Counted from the stretch's first letter, positions 44,316 to 56,079 are shown. The stretch: 64,000 nucleotides of DNA from Diphasiastrum complanatum (GCA_029204225.1 CM055102.1:17318223-17382222); one strand, 5' to 3'. Notes: a model not told the origin generated them from the sequence alone. Made by a program: numbers and translations.

Positions 44316-47300
44316 ATGGCTTCCAATGGTGGGATCATGCTAGAGTCTAGTGAAAGGTTGAGTTCATCAAACTACTCTACTTGGAAAGTGAGGATGGAGT
44401 CCTTACTTGAGTTGAATGAACTCATGGACATAGTTGCAGAAATTGAAGAGAGACCTCTCACACTTCAAGAGCAACAAAGGTTTGATAAGAAGGCCAAAAG
44501 GGCTCTTCATATCATTAAAATGAATGTTACAAATGAACTTCTCAAGGAAGTTGGAAAGTGTCAAAGTGCAAGTGAGGCATGGAATGCCTTAAAGAAGCTC
44601 TTTGAATCAAAGTCCACATCTAGGGTATTGACCCTAAGGAGACAAATATTTTCTAGTAGGCAAAGAGAGGGTGAAAGTGCTCATGCATTTATCTTAAGAG
44701 TTAAGTCCCTAAGTGATGATTTAGCATGCATTGATGAGAACATAAAAGATGGTGAAATAGTCCAAGTTATGTTGAATGGTTTGCTAAATGAACATGCTAA
44801 CCTTGTGCAAAGTTTTGCCATTCAAAGAGTCTTGCCAAGTGTGGTTGACTTGCAAGAAATCTTATTGGCTGAAGAACATAGGTTGCAATCAAAGCTTGAT
44901 GGTGCATCCTTGCAAGGTGGAGGTGAAGAGGCTTTCTTCACAAAAGGCAAATTCAAGGGCAAAGGTAAAGGCAAAGGGAAATGGTCCAAAGGTGGTAACT
45001 TTGATCATGATGATCACTCTTCCTCTTCCTCTTCTACTAAGAACAATAAGTCAAAGTTCAAGTGCTTTTATTGTGGGATAAAAGGACATTTTGCAAATGA
45101 ATGCCATAAGAAACAAAATGCTAGATCTAGGTTGAGATCTAATGTACTTCTTGGAGATGATAATTGTTGTGCTAACTTGGCAAGCTTTGGTGAATCTATG
45201 GTCAATTTTTTGGATCCATTGGATCTTGAAGATGCACTAGTGTTACCTACTAGTCATATGGAGTCATGTGGAGCTAAATTAGCATCATGTTTGTACTCTT
45301 CTACTCATGGACTTCCAAGGCTTGGTGGTTCTTCAATGGTGCTAGATGGCAAGTGCAAAAATGGAAAAGGTAAGGAAGAAGCTAACTTCATCAATGGAGT
45401 TGATGAAGATTCTTCTTTGGAAGTGATTGTTGCTAATGACTTGTTTGTTCATATGGAAAAAGATGGAGATGCTAAGTGTCATTCTTTGCAAGAAGATGGT
45501 TGTTCTTCTAATTCTTTTCATATTGATGTATGTAATCATGTGGGAAAAGATGATGGTGCTTTGAGCATGCTTGAAGGAAATGGTTCTTTTACATCTTTTT
45601 GTGATAAAGTCATTTGTGCAACAAGTGGTGTCACATTTCTTCATAAAAAGAGTAGATCAAAGGTTTCTATCATGAGACTTGGTGAGGGAGATCACAAGTC
45701 AAAAGGAAGAGAAGTATGTGAAGTGTTCAAAGTAGGATGTACTTTGAATGATGTTTTTATGAACGATAGTGAGGAAGAATCATTATCATATGACTCATTA
45801 CCTAAATCATTGAGTAGAAGTTCATGTTTGAAAAGAGAGAGTACTTCAATCACTCTTATGTTGAAGGTACTAAGGATTCTTTTCTTGGCTTCTAATATTC
45901 AAGAGTCTTCTACTTCTTATGGTGCAACTATCAAGAGGGAGGTTTCTAACTTTTGTGGTGCTAGCATTAAGAGGGAGTCTTGTGAAGGAAAGGGCAATGG
46001 AAGAGTGGTTCTTGGGAAGATCCAAAGCATGGATCTAACATCTCTTCATCAACTCAAAGCATTCTATGATTGTGGTGGATTGTTCATTCATGGTCAAGAT
46101 GGCAAAAGGTTGGTTGAAGAAGACTACATGGAGCAACTCAAGTGGCAACTTCTTCAAGGCAAGGGAGATATCATTGGTGAGCTTATTGAGGTTTGTTATG
46201 AACTCAAGAGGGCTGTTTTGATTAGGTTTGATACTCATCTTCACCTACTCTACTTCATGTTAAATGGAAATGTTGGAATCTATCTTTTGGTTTATGATGG
46301 TGGCATTGTTTTCACTAACTATAGTGAAGGGTCAAATTTGAGCATTGATGAGATCTTGTGGGATCTTAATCATGTGTTTGAGAGGGAGTATCTTCAGAGT
46401 TTCAGATCTGAAGATGTTCACATATGCAAGATCTTTGATGTCTTATTGGAAGATCAAGAGGTTGATCCTGGATTGCTTCATCAACACCAAGAGACAAGTG
46501 GCAATTCGAAGCTAGTGAAAAGCATCAAAGAAGAGACAAATGGTCAAGGCATTTTGGATCTGTTTTTACAGGTTCTTGAAGGTTCAAGTAAGGTCTTTGG
46601 AGCTGCAAGGAAGTGTCTTCTTACTCTACCTCACTTGCCTAATCTCATGTATGAACATTGTTATGTCAATGTGTTGAAATTGTCAAATTTCAATAAAACT
46701 AGTTCCATAGTTTTGCATCCTTTGGATCTTGGAGATGGAATAGTTATCATTGCTGGTTTGTATGATCAAGTACATGAATTCATTCAGATCTTGAAAGGTA
46801 TTGAAGTGGTCAATATGTTTTCTTTTGAACAAAGTTCAAGATCTAGTATTCTAGTGTTGGCAAATTGGCAACTTGTTGACATTGTAGGATCAAGCGTTGT
46901 GTGCAAATCTTGTGGAGGTACTTCAAGTATTTCAAGTTCAGGTTTTGGTCATTCAAATGGAGTAGGGAACACATCTTTTTGGCATTCATTCACTCAAAGG
47001 CTTTCATGGATTGAAGATCTACAAAGGCAAGGTGGTGATGGAAGTTCATTCATGGAGATACATGTTGCATTCACTATATGTATAGTGAAATGTGGAGGAG
47101 GCATGCAAACACTTGTTGATCACTTTCATTTACAACTTGTTTGCTGCTATTTTACAGAGAAACCAGAGATGGATACATGGAGGAATTCATTAATTGAGAT
47201 TCTATGTTCTTTTACATGTACCATTTTTATGATTCTATGTAAAATTGATGTAAGAAATAGTGAAGCATCCTATATGGACACTATTATCTATATCAATTAT

Positions 47301-47408
47301 GTTGTGTCCTATTTTGTACATATTAGGATCCTTGAGAAGAGATCTATTCTGATGATGGAGATCATTCTTAAGTTGGAACAAAGTAGTGTTGTAAAACTAG
47401 CAAGTTAA
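44316..47408 (+). CDS. Element E gag fused to a long unknown domain
   Basis: 1030 codons without interruption. The first 240 residues are a typical copia gag (SSNYSTWKVRMESLLELNEL, AWNALKKLFES, LRRQIFSSRQREGESAHAF, LPSVVDLQEILLAEEHRLQ). A Lys/Gly-rich linker follows and then a zinc knuckle CFYCGIKGHFANEC near aa 249-262. No protease DSGA motif or other pol domain comes after it. The remaining 770 residues are unrecognised, Ser- and acidic-rich at first. Segments shared with element A include DLEDALV...HMESC and STHGLPRL, EDQEVD, LVKSIK, SSKVFGAARKC, KIDVRNSE and YINY. It ends 13 bases before the right LTR. The ATG at 44316 has a good context (ATCATGGCTTCC). It could assemble into particles through gag; the tail's role is unknown, and no signal peptide, strong membrane segment or nuclease motif is visible. 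Confidence 0.8.
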   Translation: MASNGGIMLESSERLSSSNYSTWKVRMESLLELNELMDIVAEIEERPLTLQEQQRFDKKAKRALHIIKMNVTNELLKEVGKCQSASEAWNALKKLFESKSTSRVLTLRRQIFSSRQREGESAHAFILRVKSLSDDLACIDENIKDGEIVQVMLNGLLNEHANLVQSFAIQRVLPSVVDLQEILLAEEHRLQSKLDGASLQGGGEEAFFTKGKFKGKGKGKGKWSKGGNFDHDDHSSSSSSTKNNKSKFKCFYCGIKGHFANECHKKQNARSRLRSNVLLGDDNCCANLASFGESMVNFLDPLDLEDALVLPTSHMESCGAKLASCLYSSTHGLPRLGGSSMVLDGKCKNGKGKEEANFINGVDEDSSLEVIVANDLFVHMEKDGDAKCHSLQEDGCSSNSFHIDVCNHVGKDDGALSMLEGNGSFTSFCDKVICATSGVTFLHKKSRSKVSIMRLGEGDHKSKGREVCEVFKVGCTLNDVFMNDSEEESLSYDSLPKSLSRSSCLKRESTSITLMLKVLRILFLASNIQESSTSYGATIKREVSNFCGASIKRESCEGKGNGRVVLGKIQSMDLTSLHQLKAFYDCGGLFIHGQDGKRLVEEDYMEQLKWQLLQGKGDIIGELIEVCYELKRAVLIRFDTHLHLLYFMLNGNVGIYLLVYDGGIVFTNYSEGSNLSIDEILWDLNHVFEREYLQSFRSEDVHICKIFDVLLEDQEVDPGLLHQHQETSGNSKLVKSIKEETNGQGILDLFLQVLEGSSKVFGAARKCLLTLPHLPNLMYEHCYVNVLKLSNFNKTSSIVLHPLDLGDGIVIIAGLYDQVHEFIQILKGIEVVNMFSFEQSSRSSILVLANWQLVDIVGSSVVCKSCGGTSSISSSGFGHSNGVGNTSFWHSFTQRLSWIEDLQRQGGDGSSFMEIHVAFTICIVKCGGGMQTLVDHFHLQLVCCYFTEKPEMDTWRNSLIEILCSFTCTIFMILCKIDVRNSEASYMDTIIYINYVVSYFVHIRILEKRSILMMEIILKLEQSSVVKLAS

Positions 47409-47421
47409 GTTGAAGAGGGAG

Positions 47422-48068
47422 TGTGAAAATTGTCAACATTTCCTTGTCTAGTTTTAGGCCAAAATTGCTAAAAATGGCACATAGTTTAGGATCTGACTTT
47501 TCACACGTGTGAAACAGGTCTAGATATTTTTAGTAAGTGTATTTTTTCAGTATGAAGAAGTGTCAAACTTCAAGACCTTCGAAATGAGTCCATTTTCATG
47601 TATTTTGGACATATATGCCAATTTTACCTATATAGGGCATATTTTAGGTAAGGAGGGTCTAGAGAGAGGAGAGAGAGTCATCTCTCTCAGCTATATATAG
47701 CAGGTAGGCCGTGGAGAAACAGGTTGGAGCAGATCCATTGTATTCATTTGCTTAATGAGAGATTTTTCTATTGGGTTCTCCTTCCATTGTTGGCATTGTG
47801 TAGTGATTGAGTTCAAGCTTTGTGTGTATGATCTTAGGTGCTTTCCAAAAGTGATAGGCTGATGTATTATGGATTGTATAATGCTATTTTGGGCCGCACT
47901 TGATGTTTATGGAAGTTTCCATTTGTGATAAATGCTTTTTGATCAAGTTCTTTGCATTCTAGGTAGCATAGAATGTGTTGCCAATTCCTAGCTTATGTAG
48001 TTTGGAGTGCAAGCATTCAAGCCAATGATCTTGGAGTTTAGATCCACTTAGGATCTGTATTTTTCACA
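47422..48068 (+). repeat. 3' LTR of element E
   Basis: 647 bp, paired with 42502-43148. Palindrome at 47499-47514, TATA at 47691-47700. Confidence 0.95.
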
Positions 48069-48164
48069 GAATTTCGGCACCGAAAATATGATCTGAAAGG
48101 AAAAGTAGCTTAGCTATTTTCTTCGCGCCCTACCCAAGTCATTCCACACAACTCAAACTTTACT

Positions 48165-50111
48165 GTGAAATATTCGACAATGACACTTCAAAAAGCGATA
48201 GATGGAGTCAAAGAGGAAGTAGAAGCACACAAACACTATGATGACAATGGTGATTCCAAAAAAGCTCTTTTCACTCAGAAGAATAAATCTTCTAAGAAGT
48301 CTAAATCTAAGAGGGAGTCGTTTAAGAAGAATGGAAACCGTTCAGACAAATCAAAGACAAATGATCGACAATCTAGAAAGCAGCAGAAAAATTTTGGTGA
48401 AAAGAAGATCTGCAACAGATGTAGAAAATCAAGTCATACAGAAGACAAATGTTGGTTAAATCCAAAGATTGAATGCATTCATTGTCATAAACGGGGTCAT
48501 GCAGCAGTAGACTGTTATCGCAATCCCATAAACAAAAAGGAGCAGAATCAAAGCGAACCTTCAGATTCTAATTTCATCGAAGACAAATCAGAATGTTCCA
48601 GAGCAGCGGAAGAGAGAATAACAAAAGACTCAGAAGCATATGTTTTTGAAGATTTATGTTGTTCATCAAATTCACAAATTCGAGAAGTAGTTCTTGATTC
48701 AGGAGCCACCTCACATTTTGTTTTCTCAAAACAAATATTGTCTGAGTATAAGAAGATGAATTATTCAAGATTTATTATACTTGGAGACAGTTCTAAACAT
48801 ATAGTTGATGGAACTGGTGTAATTTGGCAAAACACGAATCAGGGTGAAAAGAAATTGGATAAAGTTCTCTATGTTCCTACTCTTGATAAGGAACTTCTAT
48901 CCGTAGCTAAGATAGTTGACACAGGAATGTCAATAACCTTCACAAGAAACTCTTGTAGATTGTTCGATGAATATTCTGATAACTTGGTTGCCAAAGGCAA
49001 TAGAAATGGTAATTTGTATTACTTGAGCATCCGAATTAGAGTTGAACAAGCTAATCAAACTCAAGAATCAACATATATTCTATGGCACAAGAGGCTACGT
49101 CACATGAACATGGAAGGCCTGTACCAAGCCAACAAAAGTCAGAGAATTGAAGAAGTCGAAATCAAAAGTCGAGATATTCGAACTACCTGCAAATCTTGTC
49201 TTAAAGGCAAAATGTCTCAAACACCTTTCAGTAAAGATGTGTATAAAGCAGCCAAGGTATTGGAAATTGTGCATTCAGATATTTGTGGACCATTTTGAGT
49301 GTTGTCATTGGGTGATGCAAAATACTTCATTATGTTTATTGAAGACTTCAGCAAGTTTGTTGTAGTATACTTTATTCGTACAAAATCAAAAGCTTTCAAG
49401 AAATTCGTTGAGTATACAAATTGGGCTAAGAAACAAATAGGCAGCAAGTTGAAGCAAATTCAAACAGATCGTGGACGTGAGTACATTTCCAACGAATTCA
49501 AAGCTTTCTGTACGGATCAAGGTATTATGCATACGAAAACAACATCATACACACCTCAGCACAATGGAATAATTGAGCTAAGAAATCGTATGCTTATGGA
49601 GTGTATGATGGCTAATGCAAAAGCACCAAAAGAGCTATGGGCGGAAGCAGTAGCTACGTCAAACTATCTTCGGAATCGAATTCTGAAATCAAGAATGCCG
49701 GATAAAACTCCTCATGAAGTATGGTGGAAGTCAAAGCCAAATTTGGCTCATGTTCGGACATTTGGATGTGCAGTTTATGTGCACATATTAGACAAATTGA
49801 GAAACAAACTTGATGAAAAGGTAGAACAAAGTTTTCTGGTAGGATTCGAGTTGCATTCTTCATATTATCGAGTCTACATACCCGAAAGTGGAAAAGTAAA
49901 AGTTGTACGAGATGTAAAATTCGTTGAGTCAAAGTACATAGCATACAGTGACTTAGTCGGCTATGAAATTCTCAAGAGTTATTATGAGTTACCATCTATA
50001 GAAGTAAAGCAAGCAGATGATAAAGAATACCATCTGGACACAATAGTGATTCAGAGGGAAGTCAATTTCGAGAACCTAAAAGACTCAAAATACCAGATCG
50101 AATTCAAGTAG
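48165..50111 (+). pseudogene. Copia O zinc knuckle, protease and integrase
   Basis: After a very Lys-rich stretch come two knuckle-like motifs (CNRCRKSSHTEDKC; CIHCHKRGHAAVDC, about 48411-48515). The protease has VVLDSGATSHFVF (about 48690-48720) and the pre-integrase has LWHKRLRHMNMEGL. The integrase begins IVHSDICGPF and hits a single in-frame TGA at 49296. It continues in the same frame with QTDRGREYISNEF and a degraded Glu region (GIIELRNRMLME, where VVERKNR is usual). The integrase tail (FGCAVYVHI, VGFELHSSYYRVY) is present. Apart from that stop the frame is open over 1.9 kb. Confidence 0.9.
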
Positions 50112-50293
50112 AATAGGTCGAACCCGAAGATGCGTCTTTGAATTCGAGACCTGTATAGACTGTAAGAAGATCTGAAAGGTAGCGCAAACCACCAATAAGG
50201 TTTGGTCATGATGAATTCTATGGCTTCACTAACGAACCTTAGACATGCGCAGAAGCTATTGACAGACCAAATAAAGATCGTTGGATTCAAGCA

Positions 50294-51625
50294 ATGGAGG
50301 ACAAAATGTCATCCATGTATAAGAACAATGTATGGACACTTGCACCTGTACATGATGGAAGGAAATTAGTCAAATGCAAGTGGATCTACAAGATCGAAAT
50401 AGGTCCTGATGGAGAAAACATCATATATAAAGCAAGGCTGGTGGCGAAAGGTTTTTCATATAAATATGGGATTGACTACACTGATACATTCTCACCAGTA
50501 GTCAAACACACATCAATTCACTTGTTATTTGCTTATGCAGTGGCACATGATCTCAAAATCCATATAGTGGATGAGAAAACTGCTTTCTTGCATGCAGAAT
50601 TAGAGGACGACGTATTCATGGATCAACCACTTGGCTTTGTAAGCCAAAAATATCCAGAATACGGATGTCACATGAATAAAAGTCTCTATGGTCTGAAACA
50701 TGAAGCAAGACAATGGTATAGAAAAAAGGATGAAGCACTACGTTATTTAGGCTTCAAACCTTTATTCGATGAATCAAATGTCTATATCAAACATGTCAAA
50801 GATGAAACTATTATTCTAGCTGTTTATGTTGACGATACTCTAATATTCTCAAGAAAAGAACAGTTAATTTCAGATGTAAAATGAAACATTTCTGAAATAT
50901 TTGAGATCACTGACCTAGGAGAAGCAAGAATCTATCTAGGTTTGCAGATTGAAAGAGACTTTGAAGGTGGTAAGTTATATATTCGCCAACAAAAGTATAC
51001 TTTGAAAATAATTGAAGATTTCAGCATGCTCGAATGCACAGGCGTACATACTCCCATGATACCTGGAACAATATTGAGCAAGACAGATTGTCCACAGACT
51101 CTCGAAGAAGAGAAGCGAATGGCCAAGACACCCTATCGTAGGCTGATTGGATCATTATTATATCTTGCAGACAACACCAGACTTGATATAGCATTTGCAG
51201 TATACAAGCTGAGCCAATTTAATCAGAACCCAGGATCGTTACATTGGAAGTTAGCAAAGAGAGTAGTGCAATATCTCCAGGAAACAAAAGACTATGGATT
51301 GTGTTATTCGAAGGAAGTTGGATTTCACATCGAATCTTACAGTGACGTAAGCTGGGCATCCATGAAGGATGATAGCAAAAGCATTTTAGGAGGTTGTACA
51401 CTAGCATCTGGCGCAGCCATACTTTGGATAAGCAAGAAGCAAACAATAGTAGCTCAATCTTCATGTGAGGCTGAATATGTAGCAGCAGCTAAGATAACAA
51501 ATGAGCTAATTTGGATCAAACAGATGTTAGAAGGATGGAATAAATCTATTTCTGAACCTTACGTTTTGTTAATGGATAATACTTCAGCAATCTTACGAAA
51601 GATCCTGTATTTCATTCGAAAATGA
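50294..51625 (+). pseudogene. Copia O reverse transcriptase and RNase H
   Basis: RT motifs are present: WIYKIEIGPDGE, YKARLVAKGFSYKYGIDYTDTFSPV, VDEKTAFLHAELEDDVFMDQP, SLYGLKHEARQWY and catalytic YVDDTLIFS near 50825-50850. A stop at 50882 is followed in frame by GEARIYLGLQIERD and PYRRLIGSLLYL. RNase H follows (YSDVSWASMKDDSKS, LWISKKQTIVAQSSCEAEYVA) and the tail ends just before the expected HIAIKYHVIED. A break at 50112-50293 separates it from integrase. Not functional here. Confidence 0.9.
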
Positions 51626-51689
51626 AGCACATAGCTATCAAGTATCATGTTATTGAAGACAGTCTTCATACCTATAAAGGAAATGATAG

Positions 51690-52372
51690 CTCGAACAGTT
51701 CACGAAATATTCTAGCTTCCTTCAAGCTCAAGAATTGTCATCTGTCGCGAACGATTCGCGAATGACAAAAATGTTGCAAAGAGACAAGTGTTGCGAACAA
51801 TTCGTGAAACACAAAGCTAAAACAAAGAGACAGACTTGCACGAAATATTTGCGAATAGAATTAATTCAACTTTGAGAAACCAGAACGTTGTTGAATATCA
51901 GCCGCCCAAAACGATTGGATTCTGTTACAGAAGGAAAAAGGCCAAACGACTTATCCTATTACAATATAAATACATGTGCACTTATAGTAATAACATACTC
52001 TGAGATTCAAGCTCAGACTTAGACTCAGACTGACTTATTTACTTATGCACTTGTGCACTTACGTACTCTTCATAAAAGAGATAACAAAAAAAAAAACAAG
52101 AAAATTGTTTATTGATTCAGACTCAGAATTATAAAAATTCATTTTCTGATCAAAGTTTCAGTTGTTTATATGATTATGTAATTGTCTATCACATTCGCGC
52201 ATATATTTCCAATATCTACACTCATATATTCGCACGCATAATTTAATCATAATAGAACTGCTCTATTAGTACATAGATTAGATTCAGGCATGATTAAAAA
52301 CATTGATATTGGTGTGATTTATTCAACCTCTAATCGCGTTCTTTAAAGAAGAATTCACAGAACGATTTCTAA
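51690..52372 (+). repeat. 3' LTR of copia O
   Basis: Matches the split 5' LTR as far as ATTGATTCAGACTCAGAAT (about 52128). Beyond that there is no counterpart because the 5' copy is deleted. The proposed end at CGATTTCTAACA (about 52372) follows the ...CA rule. The left edge is uncertain, and RNase H runs almost directly into the LTR. Confidence 0.55.
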
Positions 52373-55300
52373 CAGTTTCGCATAATCTTTCCAACAATGA
52401 CAAACTTTTACAGCAAATTCAATCCCAATCAATCCTAAAAGTGATGGAGAATGTACAAATCAAAGATCTAGATCCAAACTATGAGCTAGAATCAAGACTA
52501 GTTACCAAAACTAGCTAATTTGGCATTTAACTCCACAATAGGCACATAGATTTGATCAAATAGGCTAATTTGGCATTTAACTCCACAATAGGCACACAGA
52601 TTTTATCATTACACTAAAGTAAAGTGCAGCAAGCTTCTCAGACTTGTAAATAATTTTAGTATCTTCCAAAGAAAGTAATTGATACATATAATCACTCACA
52701 TCCAATAGCTAGAACTTGCCACCAAAACACAATGTTGATAGAAGTGGAAAAACTTGATTTTTCTTCATATTTGAATGGAGATCCCATCATACATTTATAC
52801 ATTCCATGCTTGGATCTGAACTTTTTAGGGCATCTCTGTACTTATCATAGCCTAACCCTAATATCTAATCTAATAGGTCATTGGATCCACCCTAATATGA
52901 AGTCAAGATCTCAAGATCCAAAAACAATGTAAAAGATGCTATTTTTAGCTCCTAGATTTTTTCTAGCCTATCTAACCACACTTTGGCCTCATTTCAAAGA
53001 TGCTATCAAAATGTAATATGAGGAGTGAAGTCTTTGGAAAGCATCCTATGTGATTTGGCACGTGTGACATCTATATACATGGCCTTCTTGCCAATTACAA
53101 TGCATGTGACCAAAAATGGTCAAGCTAGAATTGTGAAATTTCAGCAGGGATGATGTTGGCAGATTCTGAAGAATCCCCAAGATGCCGAGCCCAGCTATTC
53201 TAAAGATCACCTCTCACTCTAAACCGAGGAGGTCCTTGAGGAAGAAGAGAAGAATGAGAATGAGAGTCGAGCATGAGAGTCGAGAATTACTAGCTAGGAT
53301 AACAGTTTAATATCATGTGAGCCTCATGGTGAATCCCAAGAGAAGAAATGACCATGTAGGAGCTAGTATGTGTAGGCACTTGTAATAAATGTGGTAGACC
53401 CCTCTTAAATAAAATAGAGTGAGCCACCTTTTGATGGTGACCTCTAGTGGAGGAACTAATTCCACTTGTAAATTGTAATTTGTGGAACTGCCACTTAGGC
53501 AGCTCTTTGGCTTATTTAACCCCCCCCCCCCCCCCCCCCCCCCCTCTCTTGTGAGGGAGCTTTGGATTGTAATGCTCTTGCTCTTGCTTTTATGAGAAGA
53601 TCCTCCACGAGTTTTGAGCCTTCATTTTAGTTCCATGATCATGTTTGTGTTCTTGAGTGAAGCTTTTATGATCTTGCTTTCCTATCTTAATGTAGTTGTA
53701 GAACTAGAACACAATTCTTGTTTTAATTGTTGTTGTGGAAGTAGAGTGGATTAGATTCTTGCTTTCTTGTTCTTGATTTGATACAAGCTTCAAGTAAACT
53801 AAATAGGCTGGATTTGTGGTGTAGATTTTGCTTAATTCCTAACAGTCCAGTTCTTGATGTTCTTGAGAAGCTCAAAAATCAAGAAATGGTTATTTCATGA
53901 TCCTTGCTCTTTAATGGCTTGTTAGCTAGTTTCTTGTTTTTTGTTTCTTTCATTTCTATTGATTTGTTAGATTAGCCTGAGAATCTTGTTGTTTCCCCAA
54001 CGTTTTACAGTTGATAGAAGGAATTGAATGGAGTTCATCTGCAATGCATGCTTATCTTTAGATGACTGTTCTAGGCTTGCATGGTTTTTTATTTTGTGAG
54101 TGCATCTGGAGTGAACGCTATCTGAACAATCCACTAACAGGCTGGATTAAATATACTACAACATAATTGCATCTTTCTACCTGATCTGGCATTCTATTAA
54201 GAAGATCACATTAAGAAGGCCAACCGTCTGGTAACGTGCAGAAACACCTTGTACCCCATGTTGGAAACTATGTCATTTGGCATCGTTGATAAGAACAGCT
54301 ATGTTACAATGGCACTATGGGGCATGCTATAGTACATATAATGTATTCTAGTGTAATACAAGTATTGGATAACAAGTGGTAGGATGATATTGGCTTGTGA
54401 ATCTTCTTTTGGAGATCAAGATTCTACTTAGCTTGCTAGCTACTAACAATGCCTCTATTCATGTTCAATAGTATCTACATCTCAACCACACGTGCGACAA
54501 AGATCTACACTTTTCTCTCAAAGGATTTGCGAGGGGATTATGCCACAACAATCAACATGGCAAAGATCTACACTTCTCTCTCAACGCATCTGCAAGTGGA
54601 TTATGCCTTGCAAATGACAACAACGCAGTACATTCAATAAATGTAGCTTTATGAAATTGGTGGGGTAGCTAGCCAGACTTGATACATCTCAACATTAACA
54701 TTCATGATACTAGTCAAATGACTGTGTGCCATCCTTGGCTAACAAATGCTATTCAAACATACTCATTTCTCAACTAACATTATACTAGTAAATGATTGTG
54801 TGTCATCCTTGGCAAACAAATGCTAGTCAAACATACTCTTCTCTTAACAAGTGATACTCCCACACAAAAAGAAAATGATTACTATAATTGTGCCCACTCC
54901 AGCTGAATTTTGTAGCATCTATATTTTGAATTTTGAATTTATTTTTTTTCGTGGGAAACTTTACACTACATACCAAGTATCCTTCATAAAGAGGCTGGCT
55001 ACTGGCGGTAGCAAGTTGAGACGTTGGAGCGACGAAACTTGCTACAAGACGATACAACGACAAAACTTGCTACAAGACGGTAATCAAACGTCAAATGAAG
55101 GATACCGGATTTAGTAGTTGCAGATGGATGTTTGAGATTAAACCTTTTTTGGGGCCCTGCTATTACCTAAAATGAGGCTTCTCTTGACCAACCAAAATAT
55201 GCCATGTTTCTACTATTCCCCTTCTCAACTCCTACAATTTGTGAAAATGAAAGCCATGTCCAAATTCTAGAATTAACCAATGTTGCACAATGCTGATGAT

Positions 55301-56079
55301 AATTCTTTTGTCCATCCTTCGAAACAAATTCTTTTGATAGGTCAATAATTTTGATCACTCCAATAGTTAAGGCGATATGTATACTAGCTCCTTCTTGTGA
55401 TGTTACGACCGAGGCTGTTTATAAAATGTAATGCTAGGTGCTCATGTTTGCTTTGTATTTTGAAAGCACCTTTAAGAGTGATATTATTAAAGGTAGGGAT
55501 ATTATTATTTTTAATAAAAGCAGGGATATTATTATTATTATCTAGGAGTGAAATGTGCATCACCTTTCTCTCTCTCGTGGGATCTACATCCACCTTTATC
55601 TCTCTTGTGGAATTTCCCATTCTCTCTTCGAAATGTCCATTCTCTTTGAAACGTGCGATCTCTCTCCCAAATGTGCATTCTCTCTCTACCTTCTCACCTT
55701 GCATTATGTCGTGGAAGGCCCATGGGCCTCGGGCCTTCCGTGCAGATCGAGGCCCTACCCTCGGGCTCCCGCCCTCGAGCAAGGGCCCTCCCTGCACGAA
55801 AGGCCCTCAAACGAGGCCTTCCACCATACAAAATGGTTCTTCAAATAGTGATAGATTATGATCACCCAAATTGATCTTTTTTCTTTTTGGTATACAGGCA
55901 ATTAATATGTTATACACAACATATGCAATTAATATGTTATACACAACATATACACTGGCTCACAATGCCAAGCGAGGAGCAAGCTCTTAAGATGTCACTA
56001 CGTGCAATGACTTGATTCAAGATTGCGCCTTGCCAACCACTACCCCAATATTACGGACAATTGATGATTCTTAGTATCA
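52373..56079. other. Intergenic interval with small tandem repeats and a poly-C run
   Basis: No gene is supported. A 44-bp unit (CTAATTTGGCATTTAACTCC...) is duplicated at 52515-52558 and 52564-52607. A 24-base poly-C run is at 53521-53544. A unit with CAAAGATCTACACTT...CTCTCTCAA is duplicated at 54497-54600, and one with TGATTGTGTGCCATCCTTGGC is duplicated at about 54700-54840. Sequence around 53380-53640 looks like retroelement LTR debris but has no partner. 55720-55830 is a GC-rich patch with GAGGCC/GGGCCT palindromes. Confidence 0.5.

Larger units (their letters stand above)
42502..48068 (+). mobile_element. Element E: young, complete non-autonomous LTR retrotransposon with gag-unknown fusion
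   Basis: LTRs at 42502-43148 and 47422-48068 are each 647 bp and differ at about three positions by eye. The perfect 5-bp target duplication GAATT flanks it (42497-42501, 48069-48073). PBS TGGTATCAGAGC directly follows the left LTR and PPT GAAGAGGGAG directly precedes the right one. The leader is 1.17 kb, then one intact ORF of 1030 codons fills the interior. Protease, integrase, RT and RNase H are absent, so movement would need enzymes from a relative. Insertion split the gag of copia O. Confidence 0.95.
30533..52372 (+). mobile_element. Outer copia element O (oldest of a nest)
   Basis: The 5' LTR is split: 30533-30808 continues at 42094-42250 after removal of copia C. It matches 51690-52130 of the 3' LTR (GTGACAAAAATGT, CCAGAACGTTGTTGAATATCA, ATACATGTGCACTTATAG, ACTGACTTATTTACTTATGC). 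The 5' copy ends abruptly in gag, so the rest of the LTR, the PBS and the gag start are deleted. The interior carries gag, protease, integrase, RT and RNase H pieces around element E. Many CpG-type differences and coding breaks mark it as the oldest layer. Left LTR boundary is approximate. Confidence 0.75.

Noticed and set aside
42502-48068. Element E as a defective copia that merely lost pol by deletion
   Set aside because: A deletion would leave a short or broken tail; instead 770 further codons are open and homologous to part of another element.
53380-53640. Possible solo LTR around the poly-C run
   Set aside because: Looks LTR-like in style but no partner, clear TG/CA ends or target duplication were found.
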